NCBI GenBank assembly: GCA_021163775.1
Contig: JAGGTI010000024.1
Location: 1 to 59,775, forward strand
Direction: 5' to 3'
Length of the DNA stretch: 59,775 nucleotides
Source: Candidatus Zixiibacteriota bacterium
Lineage (GTDB): Bacteria; Zixibacteria; MSB-5A5; GN15; FEB-12
In this document: one piece after another, positions 35,131 through 43,886 of the stretch
Numbering within the stretch: the first letter of the stretch is position 1
How the letters are laid out: every line of letters starts with the position of its first letter
Notes under the pieces: model-generated
The model's input: the letters and a program-made list of their open reading frames with translations, nothing else
The model's database searches: none
What the model was told of the DNA's origin: nothing
Translations under genes and position numbers: made by a program

Positions 35131-36296
35131 CGATCAACCTCCCCGAGCACAATATCCACCGTGCCAATAGCACAAATAACATCGGCCACAAGACCACCTT
35201 CAATCATAAGTGGCAGGGCGGCGAGATTTATAAAGGACGGCGGTCGCACCCTAACCCGATTCGGCTTGTTAGTACCGTCGGACGAGATGTAGAACCCAAG
35301 CTCACCCTTGGGAGCTTCAATACCTTGATAAAATGAGCCACGTGGAGGTTTGAAACCTTCGGTGATAATTTTGTAATGGAATATAAGCGATTCCATCTTA
35401 TGCAGGACTTCTTCTTTTGGTGGCAGAACTACCCCCGGAACATGGGCGCGGTATGGACCTTCCGGCATACCATCAATCGCCTGCTGGATGATCCTGAGTG
35501 ACTGTCGTATTTCCTCTAAACGAAGCAAATACCGATCGTACGAGTCACCGTTCTGCCCCAAAGCGATATCAAAATCAAAATTTTCATAGCCGCTATACGG
35601 CTCGTCCTTGCGCAGGTCACGCTTGACACCACTACCACGCAACATCGGTCCAGAAAGCGACCAATTGATAGCATCTTCAGCTGAAACAACTGCTATATCC
35701 TTAGTGCGCTGAATAAATATCGGATTTAGCGTAAGAAGCTTCTCATAATCTTTGAGGCGCTTCGGCATTTCCTTAAGAAACTTGCGAACTAACGTCTCAA
35801 ATTCGGGAGGCAGATCGTTAGCCAGTCCGCCGATCCGGAAATAGGTGGTCATCATCCGCTGACCGCCACACGCCTCGTAGATATCGACAACCATCTCGCG
35901 CTCACGGAAAGCGTACAGAACCATCGACATCGCACCCAAGTCAAGAGCGTGCGTACCCAACCAGACCAAGTGCGACTGGATACGAGTTAACTCAGCCAGA
36001 AGCACCCGTGCCCACTTGACTTTTTCGGGCACCTCGATGCCCATCAACTTTTCAACCGCCAAACAGTAGCCCAAATTGTTGGACATTGGCGAGAGATAAT
36101 CCATCCGATCAGTACATGGAATCGCCTTATAGTAGAGCTTGGATTCCATCGTCTTTTCGATTCCGGTATGAAGATACCCGATCACAGGCCGTGCCTTGAC
36201 GACGGTCTCACCATCAATTTCCAATTCGACCCTGAGAACGCCGTGAGTGGCCGGGTGCTGTGGCCCCATATTGACTGTGATGGTTTTCTTCTTCAC
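35127..36296 (-). CDS. nuoD: NADH-quinone oxidoreductase subunit D
   Basis: A 389-residue protein of the 49-kDa/hydrogenase-large-subunit fold that lines the quinone site with NuoB. Conserved segments: MGPQHPATHGVLRVELEIDGE, GYLHTGIEKTME and the C-terminal DGTNKPNRVRVRPPSF, then DIVLGEVDR. It is separate from NuoC rather than fused. It overlaps nuoC by one base and nuoE by four. Confidence 0.96.
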   Translation of the reverse strand: MKKKTITVNMGPQHPATHGVLRVELEIDGETVVKARPVIGYLHTGIEKTMESKLYYKAIPCTDRMDYLSPMSNNLGYCLAVEKLMGIEVPEKVKWARVLLAELTRIQSHLVWLGTHALDLGAMSMVLYAFREREMVVDIYEACGGQRMMTTYFRIGGLANDLPPEFETLVRKFLKEMPKRLKDYEKLLTLNPIFIQRTKDIAVVSAEDAINWSLSGPMLRGSGVKRDLRKDEPYSGYENFDFDIALGQNGDSYDRYLLRLEEIRQSLRIIQQAIDGMPEGPYRAHVPGVVLPPKEEVLHKMESLIFHYKIITEGFKPPRGSFYQGIEAPKGELGFYISSDGTNKPNRVRVRPPSFINLAALPLMIEGGLVADVICAIGTVDIVLGEVDR

Positions 36297-36835
36297 TATC
36301 GGATCACCTCGGGCGGGTCGTCTTTATTCCAGGAGAATTGAGGCACTTCGTAGGTCAGAGGGAAATCCTTGCGTAGCGGATGACCTTCCATATCATCGGG
36401 TGTAAGAATCCGGGTCAGATCGGGATGTCCGGTAAACGAAATACCCATCAAATCCCAAGCTTCCCGTTCCATCCAATTTGCGGAATTGAACAATGGGGTC
36501 AGACTATCTATTTCGGGCTGGTCGGCTGGGAGCATCGCTCGGAAAAAGAATCGATACTTGTGAGTAAGGCTATAGAAATTGTAGATAACCTCAAACCGCC
36601 CACCCATCTCTTCTTCCTGACCCAACCAGTCGGACGAAGTGATATCAGCGAGATACCGAACATCCAGTTCTGGATCAGCCACCATCGCCTGGCATATAGA
36701 GAGAAGTGCTTCAGGCTTAATATAGAAAGACTGCTGGTCACAAAAAATGTACTCGCGCACAATCTCATCCGCAAACCTAGCTTGTAACCACTGTCTGAGC
36801 TTATCTTCCATTCCAACAGATCGCACCAGTGACAT
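36296..36835 (-). CDS. nuoC: NADH-quinone oxidoreductase subunit C
   Basis: A 179-residue 30-kDa-type subunit. The family signature is in NWMEREAWDLMGISFTGHPDL followed by RILTPDDMEGHPLRKDFPL. The ATG at 36835 has GGAG 4 nt upstream; an internal ATG eight codons later is possible. It lies 24 nt after nuoB. Confidence 0.95.
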   Translation of the reverse strand: MSLVRSVGMEDKLRQWLQARFADEIVREYIFCDQQSFYIKPEALLSICQAMVADPELDVRYLADITSSDWLGQEEEMGGRFEVIYNFYSLTHKYRFFFRAMLPADQPEIDSLTPLFNSANWMEREAWDLMGISFTGHPDLTRILTPDDMEGHPLRKDFPLTYEVPQFSWNKDDPPEVIR

Positions 36836-36859
36836 TCACTCCGAACGATCTCTCCATAT

Positions 36860-37366
36860 CTACTTGTTCAGGCTCCGCCCCCAGGCTTCAGGTGCGTCTT
36901 TAAGTGATTCCTTCTCAATCTTTTCCTGTAGTCGAAGAATAGCTTCTATCAATTGCTCTGGACGGGGCGGGCAACCTGGAACATACATATCAACCGGAAT
37001 TATCTTGTCCACACCCTGCAGTACTGCGTAGTTGTTAAACATGCCTCCGGTCGAAGCACAAGAACCCATCGCAATAACCCATTTCGGGTTAGGCATCTGG
37101 TTGTATAAAGTCTTGATTACCGGAGCCATTTTCATCGAGACTCTTCCGGCAATCAACATGAGATCAGCCTGACGCGGTGATGGCCGAAACACTTCCATAC
37201 CGTAGCGCGCCATATCGTACTTGGCCATAAATGTCGACATCATTTCGATCGCGCAACAGGCCAAGCCAAAACCAAGCGGCCACATTGAGCGCTTGCGCGC
37301 CCAGTTGACCATCTTGTCAAGCGAAGTCAGGATAATTGAATCGGGGATCTTCTCTTCTAATCCCAA
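36860..37366 (-). CDS. nuoB: NADH-quinone oxidoreductase subunit B
   Basis: A 168-residue protein carrying the last cluster (N2) next to the quinone site. The tandem cysteines GLACCAIEM and the distal CASTGG and VPGCPPRPE are present. It overlaps the end of nuoA by 10 nt. Length is typical. Confidence 0.96.
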   Translation of the reverse strand: MGLEEKIPDSIILTSLDKMVNWARKRSMWPLGFGLACCAIEMMSTFMAKYDMARYGMEVFRPSPRQADLMLIAGRVSMKMAPVIKTLYNQMPNPKWVIAMGSCASTGGMFNNYAVLQGVDKIIPVDMYVPGCPPRPEQLIEAILRLQEKIEKESLKDAPEAWGRSLNK

Positions 37367-37713
37367 TTAAGCGCTCCCTTACCCAGTTCATAGAAGTAAC
37401 CGACCAGAATCACCAAAACAAAAACCGACATGGCGGCAAATCCGAACATCCCCAGATCGCGGGCCACAACTGCCCACGGCAATAAAAATATAATTTCGAT
37501 ATCAAAGAGGATAAATGAGATGGCAATCATGAAAAACTTAACTGGTACAGGATCTTTTGTAGTACCGACCGGATCAATACCACACTCGTAAGGTTGTCCT
37601 TTTTTGCTCAAGCTCGTCTTGCGACCAAACAAAATTGACAGCAAAGTAAGCGCTACAGCAATTATCGTAGCCAACGCAAGCAGGAACAAGATCGGATAGA
37701 AATCTTCAAACAC
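37357..37713 (-). CDS. nuoA: NADH-quinone oxidoreductase subunit A
   Basis: A 118-residue protein with three membrane helices. Conserved loop: [11 protein letters not shown], then [27 protein letters not shown] chose the GTG at 37713: AGGGA lies 6 nt upstream, the protein then begins like other NuoA proteins, and the predicted transcript start near 37749 leaves a sensible leader. A GTG at 37743 in frame would be almost leaderless. It is the first gene of the 14-subunit operon. Confidence 0.9.
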   Translation of the reverse strand: MFEDFYPILFLLALATIIAVALTLLSILFGRKTSLSKKGQPYECGIDPVGTTKDPVPVKFFMIAISFILFDIEIIFLLPWAVVARDLGMFGFAAMSVFVLVILVGYFYELGKGALNWD

Positions 37714-37755
37714 GCAGTTTCCCTTGGGTGCCAACAACTTCACATATCAATGATT

Positions 37756-37784
37756 ACCTTAGGAACTTGACCGTCCAATGTCAA
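37756..37784 (-). promoter_or_regulatory. Probable nuo operon promoter
   Basis: A perfect TTGACA (37779-37784), a 17-nt spacer and a weak TAAGGT (37756-37761). The predicted start near 37749 lies 36 nt before the nuoA GTG. Confidence 0.45.
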
Positions 37785-37860
37785 CTTGTTTTTGAAATAT
37801 CGTGTATGTTCTTGACTTCCATAGGGTATATAAATTGAGTCATGGTATATAATTGTTAAA

Positions 37861-37878
37861 GGGCTTGTTGATAAACCC
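37861..37878. repeat. GGCTTGTTGATAAA repeat, copy 2
   Basis: GGGCTTGTTGATAAACCC, with self-complementary ends, lies between the PHPT-like gene and nuoA. The reverse complement of 6551-6568 shares GGCTTGTTGATAAA and CCC. Nearby GGTATATAA occurs twice (37828-37856). Confidence 0.45.
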
Positions 37879-37914
37879 TATTCATAGTTATCTATTGTGA
37901 GCACAACTGGCACA

Positions 37915-38325
37915 TTAAAGGCCGATAACCAGTAACTCAAAACCACTAAAGAATGTACTTGAATCGGCTAACCCGACCAAATGGTCGGGATTATATGGGC
38001 CGTAAGCTGTTGAACGACCGTAGATTTTCATCCTCTTGGCCAACAAGTTAATCTGGATATGACCACCACCGTGCACCCGAACCTTAGTGTCGAGTATCTC
38101 GACCATTTCCGATTTTCGTCCACGAACAGCTCCAATTTCATTGCGCTTGCAAAACAGAGCCACCAAGCTGACATGATAAGTATACTCAACGACTGGTCCG
38201 CACACAAAATGAAACGCCTCGGGGGTTTCTATCACAACAAACTTCCAAACCGACCGCTCCAAACCGTCCTTCCTGGCTGATTTTAGATAACTCTCAGTCA
38301 CCAGACTATTTACTACGAGAGCCAT
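37915..38325 (-). CDS. Janus/PHPT-family protein (phosphohistidine-phosphatase-like)
   Basis: A 136-residue protein. Its order of motifs matches the 14-kDa phosphohistidine phosphatase/Janus family: a beta strand WKFVVIE, then EYTYH with His51 at the position of the catalytic His of human PHPT1, then HGGGHI (85-90), then KIYGRSTAYGP (100-110) and a final strand FSGFELL. Human PHPT1 has EYH, LGGGRI and HVYGYSMAYGP in the same order. The match is from memory and rests on these motifs. The ATG at 38325 sits immediately after the PHP gene stop; one at 38334 is an alternative. It is the last gene of a 15-gene run. The target phosphoprotein is unknown. Confidence 0.65.
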   Translation of the reverse strand: MALVVNSLVTESYLKSARKDGLERSVWKFVVIETPEAFHFVCGPVVEYTYHVSLVALFCKRNEIGAVRGRKSEMVEILDTKVRVHGGGHIQINLLAKRMKIYGRSTAYGPYNPDHLVGLADSSTFFSGFELLVIGL

Positions 38326-38326
38326 A

Positions 38327-39391
38327 TCAAACATCGTCTCCAAACTGGCCGATACGGATATGATTTGAGAATATCCAACCTCGTCTCCCCTTCCACACCT
38401 CAACCCGATACAGTCCCGGCTGTCCGACCGAATACTCCAGACTTTCAGTCGTGGTTCTAACTAATTCCTGGCCATTGCCTATCAATTTGATGGTCGCTCT
38501 TGATGGCAGATTGATCTCCAGTCTAACCCCCTCATGCTCAGACAGCGTATCACCACTCACGGCAGTTTTTGATCCCTGAATAGCGCGAAAAACAAATTCA
38601 TTGGCATCCCCCCAGCGCAAATTGGAACAGAAAACGCGGCAGGCGGCCAGTGCTTTGAACAACTGCCGACGAGCCGTGTCAAAATCGGAAGATAGCGGTT
38701 CATCCAAAACGATGTGTGTCCGTAGTGCCTTAAAATGAACTTTGTACGGGAAGATCACAACCGTGAGTGGTCCCACTTTAACCGGGAAGGCGTGAGCATC
38801 CACACCGGTCACACCTACATACTGACGTTTCAGGCTGAGCTGATCCCATATCTGTAGAACTTCAGCAGTCGGCCCCACCATTGATTTTCGAGGTGAAAAT
38901 GCCATTGCCAGTTTGTTCCAGGGGGTCAATTTTTCCATCCACTCCGACATCTGGTTCCAGATTTCCAACCCGTTAAACTCATCCACTCCCCACTCCAACC
39001 AGGGATATGGTGGGTACTTGCCTTCGCGACTTCGATGTTCAATCGGATGCGCTACAATTCCAAATGCGCCATCACGACAGACCGCTTTCACATATTCTGC
39101 CGCAGTACTTTTGTACGGATATACCGATGGTGAGTTGAAAATCAGAAAATGGTTGTTGTCGTCAAGGTCATTGTGTTCGTACCCAATCACAACCAGCGTA
39201 TCCCCATATATCCCTTCATGGCCCGCCTCATAATGTTTCAGACTCATATGATCGGAGAACATCATAAAGTCCAGCCCGGATCGGCATCCGATCTGAATTA
39301 CTTCCTCAATCGGCTTGGTGCCATCAGACTCGGTGGTGTGGATATGCACAACTCCGGAGTAATGATAGCGTCCGTCGATCTTATTTGCCAT
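38327..39391 (-). CDS. PHP-domain metal-dependent phosphoesterase
   Basis: A 354-residue protein. The PHP motifs are visible: HIHTTESDG near the N-terminus, FSDHMS, VAHPIEHRS and GVDAHAF, supplying the metal-binding His and Asp residues. The C-terminal 70 residues look like an extra beta-sandwich (LEINLPSRATIKLIGNGQE). PHP enzymes hydrolyse phosphoesters; the substrate is unknown. It overlaps the MFS gene by 11 nt and the PHPT-like gene follows directly. Confidence 0.8.
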   Translation of the reverse strand: MANKIDGRYHYSGVVHIHTTESDGTKPIEEVIQIGCRSGLDFMMFSDHMSLKHYEAGHEGIYGDTLVVIGYEHNDLDDNNHFLIFNSPSVYPYKSTAAEYVKAVCRDGAFGIVAHPIEHRSREGKYPPYPWLEWGVDEFNGLEIWNQMSEWMEKLTPWNKLAMAFSPRKSMVGPTAEVLQIWDQLSLKRQYVGVTGVDAHAFPVKVGPLTVVIFPYKVHFKALRTHIVLDEPLSSDFDTARRQLFKALAACRVFCSNLRWGDANEFVFRAIQGSKTAVSGDTLSEHEGVRLEINLPSRATIKLIGNGQELVRTTTESLEYSVGQPGLYRVEVWKGRRGWIFSNHIRIGQFGDDV

Positions 39392-40715
39392 CCGAGGAAC
39401 CTTCCGTCCGGGGAATCTTCCGGAAAATCATCAGTCCAATCAGCACCATAACAGCCAGCGATAAAAGACCGGCCTTGTAAGGTAGTCGCTCCAGTCCCTC
39501 GGCGTCAAGTCCAAGCCAGCTTCCCACGAGTTTACTTGCAAAGGTATCAGGTTGAAATAACAATATAATAAGGGTCCAGATCACCGGTCCAACAACAGCC
39601 GCCGCACGACCCGAAAGTGAAAACAGGCCAAAGAACTTCCCCAGTTCATCGTGAGGTACGATCTCGGCCAGGAACGGTCGTGTCGTCGTCCACAGACCAC
39701 CCAAGAGGACGCCAACCACCGAACCTAAGCCCCATACTACCGTCATGCTCTCGGTCATAACAAAAGTGACCAAAGCAACCACCCAACCGAGCATAATGAT
39801 ATTCAACAGCGTACGGAGCGACCAAATACGGGCCAGGTATCCAATAGCAACAGAGCCGGCAACTGCGGTCAGGGTCGAGATTATCAGAAAAGTAGTGATC
39901 TCCTGCTCTGGCAGGCCAAGCACAATCGAGCAGTAGAGACCGATGTTCAAAATCACCGTCGCCACCGCATCCTCAACAAAATAATCGGCGATCAGAAAAC
40001 GGAGTACGCCGGGATACTTTTTTGTTTGGCGAAGGGACGACCATACATCGCGGTAGGCCTGCCCTAAAGTCACCCGGTTCTTCTCGCATGCGGGTCGCTC
40101 TCGAACCCAAAGGAACAGCGGTATGGAAAAAACCAAAAAGAGAATGGCCGTAGGAAGAAATGCCGCTGTTTTGCCCCCCCCGGGATACAGGAAGGTCTCG
40201 ATTCCAAAAAACGAGCCGGTCACAAACGGCAAAACCAAAAGCATGCCAACCACCGAACCAACATACCCCCAGGCTACACCTATCCCGGAAACAAGTCGTG
40301 CCTGTTTGCCTTCGGTTACAGAATACAACAAAGCATTGTAAAACGGCTGGCCCGCTTCATACGAAAAATTGGCAATCACAAACAGAACAACAATTGCAAC
40401 AATTGCCCAGCCTGGGACAAAGGCCATAAGCCCAACCGCGGTACAACAGGTCAGAGTGAAAAGAAAGAGGAATATCTTCTTCTTGGCAGAGTGATCGCTC
40501 ATAGCGCCCAGGGCAGGCAACAGAATCGCCGCGAGGAACATCGAAACGGCGAAGGGAATATCAAAGTAATAATCGGGGTGCTCCAGATCCTCCACTATGT
40601 ATCGCTTCAGATAGAGCGATACGATATTCATAGAGTAAATTGTATTCGCGAAGTCATAAAGGGACCAACCGACCACATCCCGGCGCCAGATGGAGACCTC
40701 ACTCTTGCCGGTCAC
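39381..40715 (-). CDS. MFS transporter of the UMF1/Atg22-like family
   Basis: A 444-residue protein with about 12 membrane helices. The opening WSLYDFANTIYSMNIVSLYLK is the hallmark of the UMF1 family related to the vacuolar Atg22 amino-acid effluxer. The loop GAMSDHSAKKKIFL after helix 2 matches the MFS motif. Substrate unknown; amino-acid efflux is suggested only by distant homologues. It overlaps the HD gene by 4 nt and the PHP gene by 11 nt. Confidence 0.85.
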   Translation of the reverse strand: MTGKSEVSIWRRDVVGWSLYDFANTIYSMNIVSLYLKRYIVEDLEHPDYYFDIPFAVSMFLAAILLPALGAMSDHSAKKKIFLFLFTLTCCTAVGLMAFVPGWAIVAIVVLFVIANFSYEAGQPFYNALLYSVTEGKQARLVSGIGVAWGYVGSVVGMLLVLPFVTGSFFGIETFLYPGGGKTAAFLPTAILFLVFSIPLFLWVRERPACEKNRVTLGQAYRDVWSSLRQTKKYPGVLRFLIADYFVEDAVATVILNIGLYCSIVLGLPEQEITTFLIISTLTAVAGSVAIGYLARIWSLRTLLNIIMLGWVVALVTFVMTESMTVVWGLGSVVGVLLGGLWTTTRPFLAEIVPHDELGKFFGLFSLSGRAAAVVGPVIWTLIILLFQPDTFASKLVGSWLGLDAEGLERLPYKAGLLSLAVMVLIGLMIFRKIPRTEGSSDGK

Positions 40716-41269
40716 AAGCCTAACTCGTCTGAAATTGACATCATCCCCTCCCAGACAAGCACCAGAAACTGCTCCAGGTCCAGCCCAAGATTGGAACAGG
40801 CGGCGATGTTCTCACGAGTGGCACCAGCGGCAAACCGCTTCTCCTTGAAGCGTCGTAACATAAACTCAGGAGTAATAACCGAAAGCTTTTTATCCGGGTG
40901 CATCAAAGCACACGCCGCCAAAAAACCGGTCGTCGGATCAACCGCGTACAGCGACCAGTCAAGTCGCGAAAGACATGGCACATGACCCGGATGGGCCTGG
41001 ATAGCATAGAGCATTTCTTTCGGCAGTTCGTACTCAGCCAGCATTTTTTCGGTCACATAGGAGTGTTTGGCGTGGTTCTTCTTAGTCTCGTTGTAATCCA
41101 GATCGTGCACCAAACCGATCAAGCCCCAATACTCGACATCTTCGCCAAAGTGTTCGGCCAGACGACGCATACCAGCCTCGACTGCCAGAACATGCTTGAG
41201 CAGATTGTTCACCCCAATATTCTTTACCACCAAATCGTAGGCGGTCTTGCGATCGAGTTTGAGTTCCAT
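40712..41269 (-). CDS. HD-domain hydrolase
   Basis: A 185-residue protein with the HD metal site: His26 in LLKHVLAVEA, His55-Asp56 in LVHDLDY and a later Asp111 (YAVDPTTGF). The middle segment HAKHSYVTEKML also fits the family, in which members hydrolyse phosphate esters of nucleotides. Substrate unknown. It lies 29 nt after the barrel gene. Confidence 0.82.
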   Translation of the reverse strand: MELKLDRKTAYDLVVKNIGVNNLLKHVLAVEAGMRRLAEHFGEDVEYWGLIGLVHDLDYNETKKNHAKHSYVTEKMLAEYELPKEMLYAIQAHPGHVPCLSRLDWSLYAVDPTTGFLAACALMHPDKKLSVITPEFMLRRFKEKRFAAGATRENIAACSNLGLDLEQFLVLVWEGMMSISDELGL

Positions 41270-41298
41270 AGCCAGGTATCTAACCCCTTTACTTAACC

Positions 41299-43365
41299 TC
41301 AGTCAATAAAATCCCAAGTGAAACCGTAAGTCGTGTAGCGACCCGGATTCTGCCAGCCATCTTTCGGATAATACAACACCGACAACGCATTTTGCGACAC
41401 AAAATGGAACCGGAAATGACCCATATTAAACGAGAGCTTAACGTTGACAATCGCCTGTTCGCCGAGGTCATCGCCTACGAAACCATGGTACGGCCCGGTA
41501 TAGACAACCTCACCGTACGCCCACAGATCAATCAGCTTCTGAGACCAGAACAGGTGTAGTTCCATGCCTGAGAAAAACTGGTATTCGGGCGAATAAGCAG
41601 GGTCGATAAGCAATTCGTAGTCTGTATAATGATAACTGCCGCCGCCTTTGAAATGCAGAAAGTCCGACAACTCAAACCTTGCCGTGCCGGTCACATTGGC
41701 AAAATTGATATCACCGTTGACAGGCGTGTAAACCTCAAGGTCTCCCTCGTAGCGTCTCAACCAGTCGATCCCATCCCATACCTTGCCGCCAATAGCCGAG
41801 AACATCAGCCCTTGTTCCTGCCGTCCAAGTCCGAATTCAATCGCACCAGTCAGCATCTTTTCCGACACCAGGTTGGGATAACCACCATCAGCGTAGCTGT
41901 TGAATCCTGTTTGGTAAAGGTCGGTTTTCTGGTATGGCAAATACCGTTCCAATAACGATGGTGCCCGTTCGCTGTAACTACCTGATAGCATCAGGTAAGA
42001 TTTCTCTGTCTCACGCCGCATCATAGCGGCGGCCGAAGGCAACCAGCGGTAACCCTCAACGTAGGTCTGTCTCAGGTCAAAGGCGATCCCTGTCGGCCAA
42101 GTGAGGCGAGCATAACTCAGGTGCGCCGTTCCGGAATGGCGAATATGCTGTTCATACCAGTTGTTAAACTCGGAGTAGTCAGCCTCAAGTGAGGCCCTCA
42201 GCACCGCGGTTGACCACGCCCATTCCCTGGCCAGGTGCAACCCGTGACCAGTCAAATCGAGCGTAGCGCGATAGATCCCATTAGTGTATGATGCCTGGCG
42301 TAGATGCGAATAGCCAAACTCGTACTTTTGAGTGTGTTCCTCGTTGTGGCTCAGGAAAAGAACATCAGCCGATCGATCAAAACGATTCCGTGTAACACCA
42401 TTGCCACCCAACCCCGGCCGCACCAGGTATGGTCCGCTACGGTCATACAGTCGCCCGTTGAAGCGCACAGCGCGATGCTCACCCAATGGCAAATGAACAT
42501 TCCCGGTATAATGGTAGGCATCATCACCGCGCCCACTAGCCAGCCCGTCTGAACTTCGGTAAGCAAGCGACATATCGACCCGACGACCATCGAGAAAATT
42601 CTTGCGATACTTACCCCGCGCATGAGAATATTCGAAAGTCCCCTTATCCACGATAAAACTGCTCTCAGGATTAGTGCCCTCAGGCGGTTTGGGGAGAGTC
42701 AACAGGGTTGCCACCGAATGGCCCGACCCAAAAATTATACCAACCGGCCCGGACAGGGCGGCCACGGTGTGATCAAGCGCGGTGGGAACATCGTTGAGAT
42801 CAACTAGTCCATCCGGCTCAAGGATATGCTCAAACGGGTTAAGCGGGCGGCCTTCAATCAATAAGCCCAGACGGTTGCCGGTCAGACCATACGGCTGAAC
42901 GGTCTTGCGTATCGGTGTGGTCTGAGGTTCTAAAACGAAGAAAGCAGGATCGGATTTGAAATAATCGCCGGCATCGTGAAAGAACGATCGGTCGATATCA
43001 TCGCGCAGGTTCCAGCGCGGCGTCAGATAGTAGGCCACGAGACTATCCTGGTAGGAAAACTCAGCCTGGATTTTTGTAGCCTGAATTTCCAGCATACGCA
43101 GATTAAGGCGTGTTTCGTGTTCAGCCAGAAGACGCTGATTTTCACTGAGCGTATCCGGGTTGATATTTGGAAAGACGATTCTAATCGAATCATCGATATT
43201 ATCCGCCAGCGGGGGCGGCAAAGTGTCGGTCAGTTGTACACTGTCGATAGCGAGGTTTGCTGTGGAATCGCTGACAGTGGCCGTGTCAACCGGATCAGGA
43301 TTCTGACCAAGTGCGGTACCGATAAATAACAGAAGATAGCATGCTGTGAGTGTCACTCTTACCAT
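41299..43365 (-). CDS. TonB-dependent-receptor-like outer-membrane protein
   Basis: A 688-residue protein with a signal peptide ending near TALGQ. A long N-terminal region is followed by a plug-like segment (YGLTGNRLGLLIEGRPLNPF, then AALSGPVGIIFGSGHSVATLLTL), where typical receptors have a 'GP..alyGs.a..GvI' pattern. The rest alternates as beta strands and ends in an aromatic TWDFID. No clear TonB box is seen, so receptor status is inferred. Its start overlaps the stop of an ECF S-component gene, suggesting a vitamin or cofactor uptake pair across both membranes. Confidence 0.6.
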   Translation of the reverse strand: MVRVTLTACYLLLFIGTALGQNPDPVDTATVSDSTANLAIDSVQLTDTLPPPLADNIDDSIRIVFPNINPDTLSENQRLLAEHETRLNLRMLEIQATKIQAEFSYQDSLVAYYLTPRWNLRDDIDRSFFHDAGDYFKSDPAFFVLEPQTTPIRKTVQPYGLTGNRLGLLIEGRPLNPFEHILEPDGLVDLNDVPTALDHTVAALSGPVGIIFGSGHSVATLLTLPKPPEGTNPESSFIVDKGTFEYSHARGKYRKNFLDGRRVDMSLAYRSSDGLASGRGDDAYHYTGNVHLPLGEHRAVRFNGRLYDRSGPYLVRPGLGGNGVTRNRFDRSADVLFLSHNEEHTQKYEFGYSHLRQASYTNGIYRATLDLTGHGLHLAREWAWSTAVLRASLEADYSEFNNWYEQHIRHSGTAHLSYARLTWPTGIAFDLRQTYVEGYRWLPSAAAMMRRETEKSYLMLSGSYSERAPSLLERYLPYQKTDLYQTGFNSYADGGYPNLVSEKMLTGAIEFGLGRQEQGLMFSAIGGKVWDGIDWLRRYEGDLEVYTPVNGDINFANVTGTARFELSDFLHFKGGGSYHYTDYELLIDPAYSPEYQFFSGMELHLFWSQKLIDLWAYGEVVYTGPYHGFVGDDLGEQAIVNVKLSFNMGHFRFHFVSQNALSVLYYPKDGWQNPGRYTTYGFTWDFID

Positions 43366-43886
43366 TAAACCAGACGCTCCCGTTTGCGAATCCTAAGGAT
43401 AACCGCCAGCGACAGTGGAAACAATATCATATTAGAGATCAGGGAAATACCCATAAACGAAAGCCCGGTAATTAGACGGGGCCAGAAGGGCTGGAACAAC
43501 CAGGCATCGACCAGACTCACCGGCAAATAAAAAGCCAGAGTACAGAGCAACGCGGCTAACAAGAGGACCAATCGCGACCGACCGATTCTGGAATCGTCTA
43601 TCAAGTGCCGGCTTAAAAATCCGATCAGACCACAGGTCGCAAGACCGACCACCTGGACAACGGCGATTGGTAGTGGTGCCGGACCGAACGGATTGAAACT
43701 TGTCCAGAGCCACATCCCCACACTTCCGACCAAAATCCCAGGTATAGCACCCCAGAAATAGCCAGCGGTAAAAGCTATGAGAAAAGCGAAATTGACATTT
43801 GGTAACAAAGCGGTGCTCCAGGAAAGCACATAGATGAGAGCGGAGAACAGCGCAATTCGAGCTATAAGCCGCGTTGACCGATTCAT
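43365..43886 (-). CDS. ECF transporter S component
   Basis: A 173-residue membrane protein with about six helices and the ECF S-component features: a short Arg-rich N-terminus, FAFLIAFTAGYFWGAIPGILVGSVGMWLWTSFNPFGPAP and a basic tail. S components bind a vitamin or its precursor and work with shared ECF ATPase and T subunits, which are not encoded here. The ligand cannot be read. It overlaps both neighbours by 1 and 4 nt. Confidence 0.75.
   Translation of the reverse strand: MNRSTRLIARIALFSALIYVLSWSTALLPNVNFAFLIAFTAGYFWGAIPGILVGSVGMWLWTSFNPFGPAPLPIAVVQVVGLATCGLIGFLSRHLIDDSRIGRSRLVLLLAALLCTLAFYLPVSLVDAWLFQPFWPRLITGLSFMGISLISNMILFPLSLAVILRIRKRERLV

Noticed and set aside
37795-37857. 20-codon minus-strand frame upstream of nuoA
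   Set aside because: No ribosome site, and it runs into the nuo -35 region.
40898-41296. Long plus-strand frame over the HD gene
   Set aside because: Shadow of the HD-domain gene on the other strand; no family similarity.
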